Shown here: one piece after another, positions 24,802 through 32,789 of the stretch | Layout of the letters: every line of letters begins with the position of its first letter | How positions within the stretch are numbered: position 1 is the stretch's first letter | Assembly: GCA_019359395.1 (NCBI GenBank) | Contig: JAHHHK010000008.1 | Location: forward strand, 202,262-266,261 | Length of the DNA: 64,000 bases | From: Komarekiella atlantica HA4396-MV6 | Lineage (GTDB): Bacteria; Cyanobacteriota; Cyanobacteriia; Cyanobacteriales; Nostocaceae | Direction: 5' to 3' | The notes under the pieces: generated by a model | Database searches by the model: none | Seen by the model: the letters and a program-made list of their open reading frames with translations, nothing else | What the model was told of the DNA's origin: nothing | Translations under genes and position numbers: made by a program

Positions 24802-24990
24802 ATGAAATTTCCCGTAGATAAAATTCTGAATCTCCCAGAGATGAAAGTGTTAGACTCTTAAGAAATTGAAGGCATGGGAATAGTTATAACAATAGAGAAA
24901 TCTGTGAATTATTTTACTTGTTCCTCGTGTAGACAAATTACTCACAGTATACATTAAAATCATTGTGGCAATGGGGTGGGAGGATACTCA
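24802..24990 (+). pseudogene. N-terminal remnant of an ISL3-family transposase
   Basis: Reads MKFPVDKILNLPEMKVLDS, stop, EIEGMGIVITIEKSVNYFTC, SSCRQITHSIH, stop, then NHCGNG. This is the typical ISL3 transposase start with its zinc-binding C-x2-C. Two in-frame stops and loss of everything after about residue 60 show it is dead. No complete terminal inverted repeats were found. Confidence 0.8.
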
Positions 24991-25175
24991 CCTGCATCTA
25001 GTCTAAACAGCAAAATTGAGATTAGCGGGCGTAAATTGACCGAAAAAATGGGGTTTTGTGTCTGCTAATGCTCCTCAAAACCCCAAAAAATTATGTCATC
25101 TCAGGTAAGTGGAACTATTTCACATGTATGTCAGTTCGACTACTACAAAACTACTCAGACCATAGCTTTCCTGAC

Positions 25176-25346
25176 TTAGTACCAATGTTGGTACTTTTTA
25201 CGTTTTTTGCCATGGTATTTTTTGGGATAATACTCGTAGTCTTTGTTTTTGTCGTAGTCGTCTTTGTGGTATCCCCCAGATAAAAGCTGCTGTTCCTGTA
25301 TGGATAAATCCACAAGTAAATCAGACGTGATGATTGAATCAGACAT
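25176..25346 (-). CDS. Double-glycine leader peptide, putative RiPP/bacteriocin precursor
   Basis: A 56-aa frame missed by a 60-aa cutoff. The leader MSDSIITSDLLVDLSIQEQQ-LLSGG has the LS-x-EQQxLSGG pattern of peptides cleaved by C39-peptidase ABC exporters. The core after GG is about 31 residues, very rich in Tyr, Lys, Asp and His (YHKDDYDKNKDYEYYPKKYH and a KKRKKYQHWY end), with no Cys. GAGG lies nine bases before the ATG. A copy of the RppA-type direct repeat is 370 bp upstream in the right orientation (25717-25734). No exporter is in the window. The Tyr/Lys/Asp/His core could bind metal; a bacteriocin role is the family default. Confidence 0.65.
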   Translation of the reverse strand: MSDSIITSDLLVDLSIQEQQLLSGGYHKDDYDKNKDYEYYPKKYHGKKRKKYQHWY

Positions 25347-25716
25347 ATTTTTACCTCACTTACTTCATTGAGATTACACACCTACGCAAGAAAAACCAGG
25401 TGTGTAACACTACGCTTTCATTTTTAAACCCGTTTTATAAAGATTAAATTCTCCTAAAGTAAGAAAATAAAAATTTGTATTTTAGGCTATAGAGTTATAC
25501 CAAATACTATCTTAAGCTATTGAAAAACTTTATACATGCTATTATAATCTGTTATTTTTTATTTGCCATTCTGACAGTAGTTTGATAAAAAATAAATCTG
25601 AATATATAAAGATATTTACATATTTTTACATACTGCTGAAATCTTTATTATGTAAGCTTTTTAGCTTATTCTATTACCTATCTTATCTATAAATCAAATA
25701 GTTGATGCATATCAAG

Positions 25717-25734
25717 ATGAAATTAGGATGAAAT
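25717..25734 (-). promoter_or_regulatory. RppA-type direct repeat, upstream of the double-glycine peptide
   Basis: On the minus strand two TTTCAT words 11 bp apart (plus-strand ATGAAAT at 25717 and 25728). TGTCA is not conserved here (TGCAT). The nearest minus-strand gene is the 56-aa peptide 370 bp away. Confidence 0.55.
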
Positions 25735-26097
25735 TCTCGTATGTAATTAGTAAGAAATATTTTTAATGTCATTAGGCAGACGTAAACGCGCTGACAATTT
25801 CTTAAAGTAGGTGATTATGGACTCGAATCAAGTCACCAACATTACGAACTAAGCAAAACTAACCCAAACGCAAACAAGCTAAAGAATACTGCCAATCAAA
25901 CGTTACAGCAGCCGAATTAGGTAATATGCACTTATTGCGAGTTATAGTATGAACAACATATCAAGAATTATGAACTATTTAATTATGTCCTAAAAATAGA
26001 TTAGTTATATGAAAAACTTCATATACACTCTGATTAAATTCAGATTGATAAAGTAGAATTTAAGAAGTAAATTTCTAAAGGATTCCAAGGTACAGTT

Positions 26098-26358
26098 GTG
26101 GATAAAATAGTAGTTTTTGACTTTCATTTTAGTCATACAGATACATTTTTATATGATTTGACTCCAGCGCAAGTAGACACTGTATTGGGTGGTGTTGATG
26201 CTTCTGATTATCCCTATAATGCTGCTTATATATTGAGTATTCATGATGGCATAAATCGTGTACAATTCAACACTTACGGTGTAGGCAGCAGTTACAGAAA
26301 TAAATATAGCTCCGTAAACAATTCCGATCAGGTTTTCATTAATTACTATCCGATTTAA
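26098..26358 (+). CDS. Small double-glycine leader-like peptide
   Basis: An 86-aa frame with a GTG start. Residues 19-32 read LYDLTPAQVDTVLGGV, resembling a double-glycine leader, followed by an aromatic, Ser/Asn-rich core (YPYNAAYILSIHDGINRVQF, SYRNKYSSVNN). No clear ribosome site. The nearby 56-aa peptide and the absence of other genes make a second RiPP-like precursor plausible, but the evidence is weak. Confidence 0.4.
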   Translation: MDKIVVFDFHFSHTDTFLYDLTPAQVDTVLGGVDASDYPYNAAYILSIHDGINRVQFNTYGVGSSYRNKYSSVNNSDQVFINYYPI

Positions 26359-26502
26359 TTATTAGTAATTGATGTGGTTGTCTTGCAGACTTAGAGTTTA
26401 GTGGGTCATCAACTTATAGTTGATGACCCACAGATAAAAATTTATTTTCAGATGGCTAAGTAGCAAGAAACGATCTAGCAAGGTTTATATAAGTATCTGT
26501 TT

Positions 26503-27903
26503 TTAACGATACAATATTTTAAATGGGTAAATAAAGCGAACAGTTTTAAGTGGGGGTATATTAAAAGGTAGCTTGATAGTGAAAGTGCTGCCTTCACCTA
26601 AGTTACTTTGCACATCTATGCTGCCGTGGTGTGACTGGATAATTGCTTGAACAATAGCTAGTCCTAAACCAGAACCGCCAGTACTACGGGAGCGATCGCT
26701 ACTCACCCGATAAAAGCGATCAAAAATTCGAGTAAGTTCGTGTTTTGGAATACCAATTCCTGTATCTTGAACTTTAATTACAGCATTATGGTCGTTGCGG
26801 TCTAAGAAAACCGTTACCTCCCCTCCTCTGGGTGTGTATTGAATTGCATTGACAATTAAATTAGAAAACAAGCGATAAAGCTGGTCAGAATTACCTATAA
26901 TATTTAAGGGTTCATGCACTCGTATTAAAGATGTTAGCTTTACCCCTGCGGCAGTTGCCATCGCCTCAAACTCCTCAACTAAATCGCTAACAATATCATT
27001 TAGGGAACAAACTTCACGTTGTAACTTTTGGGCTTGTCTATCTATACGTGCCAACATTAATAAATCAACAACTAAAGCTGTTAGCCGCTGATTCTGACGC
27101 TGTATAGTTTGCAAAATATCCCTTGTCTCTTCTTCGTCTATTCGTGACATTAAAAGTGCTGATTCCACCGTCGCACCTGTTGCAGCTAAAGGCGTTCGTA
27201 ATTCATGTGCTGCATCTGCTGTAAATTGCTGAATTTGTCGATAGGATTGATAAATTGGCTGCATAGCTAATCCTGATAGCCACCAACTAGCACCAGCAAT
27301 CATACCCATTGCAACTAAAAGCCCGAATACCAAGACTAATTTCACACTGTCCAAGTAATGATTAAACTCTTGTAGACTTCGCCCTACTTGCATATATCCC
27401 CAATCTTGATAATTTTGGGTGTGCAGCGCTAGAGTAATTTGATGGTAATCTTTGCCCTTGCTGTCTTTGAGAAATTGCCAAGTTTTTTGATTAAAAACGT
27501 CAGATAATCCTTCTGGATAATAACCAGCAGTAGCAATTAATTTTCCAGAAGTATCAAAAAAACGTATATAGTAGCTAGTTTTAGTAACGATACCAAGAAG
27601 ATGACGTTTAGAATCTGACTGTTGTTGAATACAATTAGTAGCTCCAGTTCCACAGTTATCTATATTTGGGAATAACTGATGTACCAATGGTTCTAAATGT
27701 CCAGGTGACTGTAGTTTTAGTTCGATACTATCGTGTAATGTTCCCGCTACAGACTCGATTTCACTATCTAAAGCCACCACATGGGCATGGAACACTGCTC
27801 GATAAAAACCGAAGGCACATAAGCTTAAAATTAAACCCATAACGATGGCATAATACAGAGCCAAACGAATACGGGTAAGCCGAAACAGCTTATTCTGATT
27901 CAT
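26503..27903 (-). CDS. RppB-like sensor histidine kinase (copy 1)
   Basis: A 466-aa kinase using the ATG at 27901-27903 (MNQNKLFRLTRIRLALYY), the start supported by its paralogue at 57749-59146. Two membrane helices (about 12-35 and 185-208) bracket a periplasmic sensor of roughly 145 residues. The dimerisation/phosphoacceptor box is AADAAHELRTPLAA. The ATPase domain shows NLIVNAIQYTP (N box), DTGIGIP (G1) and GGSGLGLAIV (G2). It overlaps the regulator gene by 14 bp, so the pair is translationally coupled. Relatives in cyanobacteria sense copper, nickel or redox state; the metal island points to a metal signal. Confidence 0.9.
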   Translation of the reverse strand: MNQNKLFRLTRIRLALYYAIVMGLILSLCAFGFYRAVFHAHVVALDSEIESVAGTLHDSIELKLQSPGHLEPLVHQLFPNIDNCGTGATNCIQQQSDSKRHLLGIVTKTSYYIRFFDTSGKLIATAGYYPEGLSDVFNQKTWQFLKDSKGKDYHQITLALHTQNYQDWGYMQVGRSLQEFNHYLDSVKLVLVFGLLVAMGMIAGASWWLSGLAMQPIYQSYRQIQQFTADAAHELRTPLAATGATVESALLMSRIDEEETRDILQTIQRQNQRLTALVVDLLMLARIDRQAQKLQREVCSLNDIVSDLVEEFEAMATAAGVKLTSLIRVHEPLNIIGNSDQLYRLFSNLIVNAIQYTPRGGEVTVFLDRNDHNAVIKVQDTGIGIPKHELTRIFDRFYRVSSDRSRSTGGSGLGLAIVQAIIQSHHGSIDVQSNLGEGSTFTIKLPFNIPPLKTVRFIYPFKILYR

Positions 27904-28642
27904 TGTTAAGATTAAGACGATATCCCATACCGTGCAAAGTTTCAATCAAGTTAGGACAGTCGCTATTGGTGAGTTTGCGACGTAACAAACGTATTTGCGC
28001 CGCTACTACATTGCTACTAGATTCCGCATTAACTTCCCAAATCTGATTACGAATTTGTTCGGTAGTAACAATTTGGTTGGGGTGCTTCATAAAATACTCT
28101 AACAGTTGGAATTCTTTATTAGTTAAAGGAATCCTTTGTTGTTCACCTATAGCATTTTGTCTTACAACTGTACTGTTGCCATAATCTAGAGTCAAGTTAT
28201 CAACAGTCAATTGTTGTGGTTGAAAGTGCGGAGAACGACGCTGCAAAGCCCGCAATCGTGCCAGTAGTTCTATCATACTAAATGGTTTTACTAAGTAATC
28301 GTCAGCACCCGCATCTAGTCCAGCAACTTTATCTTCCATTCTATCTTTGGCAGTTAGCATCAAGATAGGAAGAGGATTTCCTTTGTAACGCAGTCTTTTG
28401 CACAATTCTAAACCAGTAATTCCTGGAAGCATCCAGTCAAGAATCGCTACTGTATATTGTGTCGAACGATTTTCTAAATATGCCCATGCATCATTACCAT
28501 CCATGATCCAATCAACTAAGTACTTATGTTGATTTAGGATGCGCTTAATAGCAGCCCCCAAATCTGGCTCATCTTCGACTAGCAGCATCCTCATATCAAG
28601 TTGAGTAGTTAAAGGTTCGTTGTAAATTTGTGATGTAAGCAT
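27890..28642 (-). CDS. RppA-like OmpR-family response regulator (copy 1)
   Basis: About 250 aa. Receiver domain starts MRMLLVEDEPDLGAAI with the phospho-acceptor in AILDWMLPG, Thr in LMLTAKD and Lys in YLVKPF. C-terminal winged helix of OmpR type (TNKEFQLLEYFMKHPNQIVT, VVAAQIRLLRRKL). A longer frame reaches 28732, but that extension contains the direct repeat at 28687-28704 and the likely promoter, so the start is at 28642 or at Met 28594. It is the best candidate to bind the TTTCAT repeats found throughout the island, including those in front of itself (autoregulation). Confidence 0.88.
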   Translation of the reverse strand: MLTSQIYNEPLTTQLDMRMLLVEDEPDLGAAIKRILNQHKYLVDWIMDGNDAWAYLENRSTQYTVAILDWMLPGITGLELCKRLRYKGNPLPILMLTAKDRMEDKVAGLDAGADDYLVKPFSMIELLARLRALQRRSPHFQPQQLTVDNLTLDYGNSTVVRQNAIGEQQRIPLTNKEFQLLEYFMKHPNQIVTTEQIRNQIWEVNAESSSNVVAAQIRLLRRKLTNSDCPNLIETLHGMGYRLNLNNESE

Positions 28643-28686
28643 AGTTTGCAATAGGGATACCCCTATAAACAGGTTGACATTTAGAT

Positions 28687-28704
28687 ATGAAATTAGGATG
28701 AAAT
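28687..28704 (-). promoter_or_regulatory. RppA-type direct repeat upstream of regulator copy 1
   Basis: TTTCAT-N5-TTTCAT-N7-TGTCA on the minus strand, followed by TTTATAGGG as a plausible -10 region with the second TTTCAT about 18 bp upstream of it. Confidence 0.75.
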
Positions 28705-28876
28705 TCTTACAAATTAGGATTAAGCTATACAAGACATAACAGCAGTTTAGTATCTTACAGATACATAATTAAGTAGAGCAACTTGCCAAAATAGGGTGTG
28801 AACTTAGTTTGAGGAGTTACAGAAACTAAGTTTTGCAAGATATCTAGTGAGTCAATAATAATTTTGACACGTAAAT

Positions 28877-28894
28877 ATGAAATTAAGATGAAAT
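28877..28894 (-). promoter_or_regulatory. Second RppA-type direct repeat upstream of regulator copy 1
   Basis: TTTCATCTTAATTTCAT core with TGTCA seven bases downstream. About 110 bp around this site (28795-28905) align closely with 32518-32632, so promoter and leader were duplicated together. Confidence 0.75.
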
Positions 28895-28904
28895 TTCAAC
28901 TATA

Positions 28905-29568
28905 GGACTCCTATTTAATTTTTGAAATAACTCAGTACACCTCTACTTCCATTCTTTCTTGTTCCCTATTCCCAGTTAAGAGTTCACTCCTTACACAAAC
29001 AATTTTAGAAATCAAAGCGGATTGCTATAGTTCAATAATATTTATAAGTTTTGTTGTCATTAATTAGTTGATATCTAACTAAGGTTAGTTTTTCTCTCTA
29101 ACTTAAGTTAGATATTATGCAAAATATATTATAATCAATGTAATTAATTTATACGTATTTAAGAACATTTTGTTGTTAATCTTTTATATCAAGACAAAGT
29201 TAATTAAATAACAATAAAAAAACTATTAATACTGATTTTTGGAAAAGATTAAAGACCAAACAAAAAATTTCATCTTTATTTCATATTTATACTTCAATAT
29301 AAAAAATAGGTCGATTCCATGATGGATCTCGATATTTTTGTGGACATCAGTTAAAAACTTGCTCAGGTAGTTATCATTTAGACCTAATTGATATTTACTT
29401 TTGGTCAAATTGAAACAGGTTTAGGCGGTGACGAGCTATACAAAAAATATTCCTTATAATTCGTATCGTCAATAAAACAATGTAGTAGTGATATTGGAAG
29501 TAAAAACCCGATCAAGTGAGCAAGTTCACGTAGTCATGATAATTCCTACTACTTTTTAAATTTTTTGG
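28905..29568. other. AT-rich gene-free stretch upstream of the SbnA-like gene
   Basis: Contains an inverted repeat TATCTAACT (29072-29080) / AGTTAGATA (29106-29114) enclosing AT-rich DNA, possibly an operator. No coding frame that I trust. Confidence 0.4.
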
Positions 29569-30672
29569 ATGGTAAATATGAATCAGCTTGCAAAATCTTC
29601 ATCATTCGAGAACATTTCTAACTGTCAATGGAACAATCATAGTAAATGGAAAAAGATTACTGCCACTGATGTTACCCAGGCAATAGGAAATGTACCGATT
29701 GTAAAACTTAGAAATATTTCTCCTGTATGTATTGTCTCAGAATGTTTCTTGAAGTTAGAGAGCTGCAATCCAGGAGGGTCTATTAAGGAGAAAAATGCAG
29801 TCTATCTCGTGACGCGTGCAGAGGAGGAAGGGCTTCTTATACCTGGTGGTACGATTATCGAGTCAAGCTCAGGAAATTTCGGTGTTGGCCTGGCTATGGT
29901 AGGAGCAGTTCGAGGGTATCGGGTCATAATTGTTGTCGATGCAAAAACTGCTCCACCTTTTAAACGAATGCTGAAAGCATACGGTGCTGAACTTGTGGAT
30001 GTACCCCTACATGAGGCAGACGAATCAGGCTCTATGCAGAAGGCAAGAATGAAACGAGCGCGTGAGCTTGCCGCAACCATTCCTCATGCTTGGTATCCAT
30101 GTCAGCACTTGAATCCTCTGAATGCTGAGGCACACTCACATTACACTGCGCGTGAGATTGAAGCTCACTTTTCCTCCAACCTTGATGCTGTAGTAGTCGG
30201 TGTTAGCACTGCGGGACAAATAATGGGAATTGCTCGTTATCTTCGACCGCGATTTCCAGAAATACGTATTGTTGGCGTTGATGTTGAAGGTTCAGTCATT
30301 ATGGGAACCCCAGCAAAACCATACAAGATGACGGGTGTTGGATTATCGTTCTTTCCACCTAATCTGGAGCTTTCGCTGCTTAATCGTGGTTACGTGGTGC
30401 CAGAGGCGATCGCTTACTCCGTGTGTCATGCACTCGCACGTCGTGAGGGTTTGCTTCTGGGTGCTTCCACAGGGGCAATTGTGGCTGGTGGCTTACATCT
30501 GGCGCGCTCTCTTGGTGATGGTGCGCGAATTCTGATGATCAATCCAGACGGAGGCGATCGCTATCTTGAAACAGTCTACGACTCCAATTGGCTTGACCAT
30601 AATCGATTCACCCTCAAACAGGGAGAGCATCTTGATGATGCGATCGCCTCATTGACTCCTCTGTATTTTTAG
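29569..30672 (+). CDS. SbnA-like PLP-dependent synthase
   Basis: A 367-aa fold-type II PLP enzyme of the cysteine synthase group. The PLP lysine lies in NPGGSIKEKNA (K73); the substrate loop is SSSGNFGVGLAM; the phosphate-binding loop is VGVSTAGQIMG. Two segments match SbnA-type N-(2-amino-2-carboxyethyl)-L-glutamate synthases better than CysK: VGVDVEGSVIMG and NPDGGDRYLETVYDSNWLD. SbnA, with SbnB, makes L-2,3-diaminopropionate for siderophores and some antibiotics from O-phosphoserine and glutamate. No SbnB is in the window. The next gene, starting within its stop codon region, encodes a MOP-type flippase, so the product may be exported. An alternative start is the ATG at 29578. Confidence 0.8.
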   Translation: MVNMNQLAKSSSFENISNCQWNNHSKWKKITATDVTQAIGNVPIVKLRNISPVCIVSECFLKLESCNPGGSIKEKNAVYLVTRAEEEGLLIPGGTIIESSSGNFGVGLAMVGAVRGYRVIIVVDAKTAPPFKRMLKAYGAELVDVPLHEADESGSMQKARMKRARELAATIPHAWYPCQHLNPLNAEAHSHYTAREIEAHFSSNLDAVVVGVSTAGQIMGIARYLRPRFPEIRIVGVDVEGSVIMGTPAKPYKMTGVGLSFFPPNLELSLLNRGYVVPEAIAYSVCHALARREGLLLGASTGAIVAGGLHLARSLGDGARILMINPDGGDRYLETVYDSNWLDHNRFTLKQGEHLDDAIASLTPLYF

Positions 30673-32030
30673 TGACTCATTATATAGTGCTGAAAAATTT
30701 CATGAACACCTCACCCCAGCAGGAACAGGAAGGTAATAAAATAGCTTCCCAGCGATCGCTATTGATGTTACTCGCTCAGTTCATACCTCTTTCCTTAACT
30801 GATGTGGCAATGACTCTCGGCGATCCACTTCAGACTGCTGCACTCAGTCGCCTGGCCTTTCCACAAGAGACATTAGCCGGAGTTGGGGTAGTCAAAGGGG
30901 TTGCCGTATTTCTAGAAAGCCCCATTATCATGATTCTTCACGCCTCAACCGCTCTTGGAGGGCAAGTCAAATCTCGCCGCGCACTTTGGCAATTTACAGT
31001 AATTGCAGGACTTTCTCTCAGTGGCATTTTTCTTTTACTCACTTGGAAGCCTTTGTATAACTGGCTTCTTTTAGAGGTATTTGGCGTTAGCCCATTTATT
31101 GCAGCGCAAGGGAGAACTGCTTTTTTATTGATGTTCTTGTGGCCTTTCGTTATTGCTTGGCGACGATTCTTTCAGGGGTTGCTTATTCGCGCTCAAAAGA
31201 GCGTAGCTGTAGGATGGGCAGGTGTGGCGCGATTGACTTGGGTAATTGTGGCACTGGCAGTGGGGGTTAGTCTTAGAAGTGACGGGGCCTTTCTTGCAGG
31301 TATTACCATGATGGGAGCCATACTTATTGAAGCAGTATTGGTCACATGGTTTTGTTTGCGTCTTGGCATTATTTCTATTCTTAAAGAGGAAGTAGATTCT
31401 GAAACTAAGAAACTGCCTAAAACCTTTCGAGGAGTCACATTTTACTATCTTCCTTTAGCCTCAACAATGCTTATTGTTTGGGGTGCAAGGGCAATACTCT
31501 TAAGTCTGATTGCTCGCTCATTCGATGGCAGCCTTGCACTCGCTGTATGGCCCGCTGCTTGGGGATTACTTCTTTCGATCGCTAACGGTACACGCATGAT
31601 TCAACAAGTGGTAATTTCTACTTATGAAGAAACTTCTAGGCGTACACTTGTTGCTTTTGTGGTTCTTGTGGGTTTAGGCTTTACTGTGATACCAATTTTT
31701 CTTGGGTTTACGGACAAAGGATTCTTATTACTTGGTCAGTTTTTGGGAAATAATACATCTCTTGTTGAAGCGGCTCGTCCAGTTGTACAAATACTGTCAT
31801 TTTTCCCTCTGCTCTTAGCACTGCAAAATACGTTTCAAGGGCTGCTGATTCACCGCGCAAAGAACTGGTTCATCAATCTTGCAACATTAGTTGCCGCAGC
31901 TTTCACCCTGATAGTATGTGGAAGTCTGATCTTTACTAGACATAATGGAGCGACTTCAGCAGCGTATGGAATGCTTGCGGGTACTATCAGTGAAATTATA
32001 GTGCTTTTTTTCGCACTGCAACGTAAATAA
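30672..32030 (+). CDS. MOP-superfamily (MATE/ANKH-like) membrane transporter
   Basis: A 452-aa protein (or 442 aa from the ATG at 30702) with about 12 hydrophobic segments in two similar halves. The first half carries FIPLSLTDVAMTLGDPLQTA and the second FYYLPLASTMLIVWGARAIL, in keeping with the multidrug/oligosaccharidyl-lipid/polysaccharide flippase fold. The GTG at 30672 overlaps the stop of the SbnA-like gene by one base, so the two are translationally coupled. It may export the amino acid or small molecule made by that enzyme, or import a metal chelate; both are inference. Confidence 0.75.
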   Translation: MTHYIVLKNFMNTSPQQEQEGNKIASQRSLLMLLAQFIPLSLTDVAMTLGDPLQTAALSRLAFPQETLAGVGVVKGVAVFLESPIIMILHASTALGGQVKSRRALWQFTVIAGLSLSGIFLLLTWKPLYNWLLLEVFGVSPFIAAQGRTAFLLMFLWPFVIAWRRFFQGLLIRAQKSVAVGWAGVARLTWVIVALAVGVSLRSDGAFLAGITMMGAILIEAVLVTWFCLRLGIISILKEEVDSETKKLPKTFRGVTFYYLPLASTMLIVWGARAILLSLIARSFDGSLALAVWPAAWGLLLSIANGTRMIQQVVISTYEETSRRTLVAFVVLVGLGFTVIPIFLGFTDKGFLLLGQFLGNNTSLVEAARPVVQILSFFPLLLALQNTFQGLLIHRAKNWFINLATLVAAAFTLIVCGSLIFTRHNGATSAAYGMLAGTISEIIVLFFALQRK

Positions 32031-32606
32031 GAGGGTCAAAATACGGGCAGTACTTTTTCCTTGCAGAAGGATAGGAAATTGAAAAAATTCAAGTCTTCTG
32101 CATTTTTGATGAAAAGAGATATACTTTGCGATCGCACTATATAAACTACTGCAACGTTGAATAATTTATAGAAGAAAAGGAGCGCTATAGCTTCTCTTCT
32201 CTACGAGAGGCTGCGCCAACAATACGCTACGCGAACGCTCGCCGCAGACATCACACTCCTTTTGTTACTTTGGTAATTTTAAGCAGTATTACGTATGGTA
32301 AATTTAATAAGATATACGCTACTACTATCAGCTAATTAAATAGTCTTAGTGCCGTATAACTCCTAAAAATCCAATAATTATACTTAAAAGCATACAAGGT
32401 TCATTTTCAGTTAATTTATATAATCTTTTATTATTTATAATAAAACTAAAGCAGTGAAATATTAATAGCTATAAAAAACTCAATAGACTCCATCGCCATA
32501 AATCATTATAAGTTGGTGTGAGTGAAAGTCAGTTAGATAAGTTACGGAAACTAACTAACTGCTAGCAAGAAATCTATTGAGTTACTTTCTATTGTGACAA
32601 ATAAGT

Positions 32607-32624
32607 ATGAAATTAAGATGAAAT
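32607..32624 (-). promoter_or_regulatory. Orphan RppA-type direct repeat
   Basis: TTTCAT-N5-TTTCAT-N7-TGTCA, followed by AATAGAAAG as a weak -10. Same leader as 28877-28894 but without an obvious gene downstream on the minus strand. Confidence 0.7.
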
Positions 32625-32660
32625 ATCAAACTGTATGAGAAAATTTATAGTTACCTAAAT

Positions 32661-32697
32661 AATACAACACCCTAATTAAAGATTAAGGTGTTGTATT
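32661..32697 (-). terminator. Hairpin downstream of the porin gene
   Basis: Arms AATACAACACC (32661-32671) and GGTGTTGTATT (32687-32697), 11 bp, AT-rich on both sides. It ends the porin transcript or works in both directions. Confidence 0.65.
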
Positions 32698-32719
32698 CAA
32701 CACATAATACTAGACAGAA

Positions 32720-32789
32720 TTAAAACTCGAAAACAGTTCTAGGTGTACCAAGGACAATATTGTTGTTGAAATCATGATGATTAGCAGTT
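32720..32789 (-). pseudogene. 3' tail of a second, lost porin gene
   Basis: Directly after the porin stop the minus strand reads KTANHHDFNNNIVLGTPRTVFEF and a stop. This is a porin C-terminal strand in a different frame, equivalent to NDTVYVGTLRTTFTF at the end of the intact gene. It looks like the leftover of a tandem porin array after recombination. Confidence 0.7.

Larger units (their letters stand above)
32031..32719. other. Gene-free region with repeat, orphan regulatory box and terminator
   Basis: Holds a GC-rich Nostoc-type repeat at about 32190-32250 (GAGGCTGCGCCAACAATACG...), an orphan RppA-type box (32607-32624) reading toward it, and the hairpin at 32661-32697. On the minus strand downstream of the box only 15-17-residue frames occur, so either a gene was lost or the transcript is non-coding. 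Confidence 0.45.

Noticed and set aside
25056..25283. 75-aa plus-strand hydrophobic frame
   Set aside because: It is the reverse of the double-glycine peptide core; the Val/Phe-rich sequence is the complement of Lys/Asp/Tyr codons.
25151..25381. 76-aa minus-strand frame, Thr/Lys-rich
   Set aside because: Shifted frame over the same DNA as the 56-aa peptide, without the ribosome site or leader logic.
29226..29408. 60-aa minus-strand frame upstream of the SbnA-like gene
   Set aside because: Very AT-rich Lys/Asn/Phe composition, no ribosome site, no similarity that I recognise.
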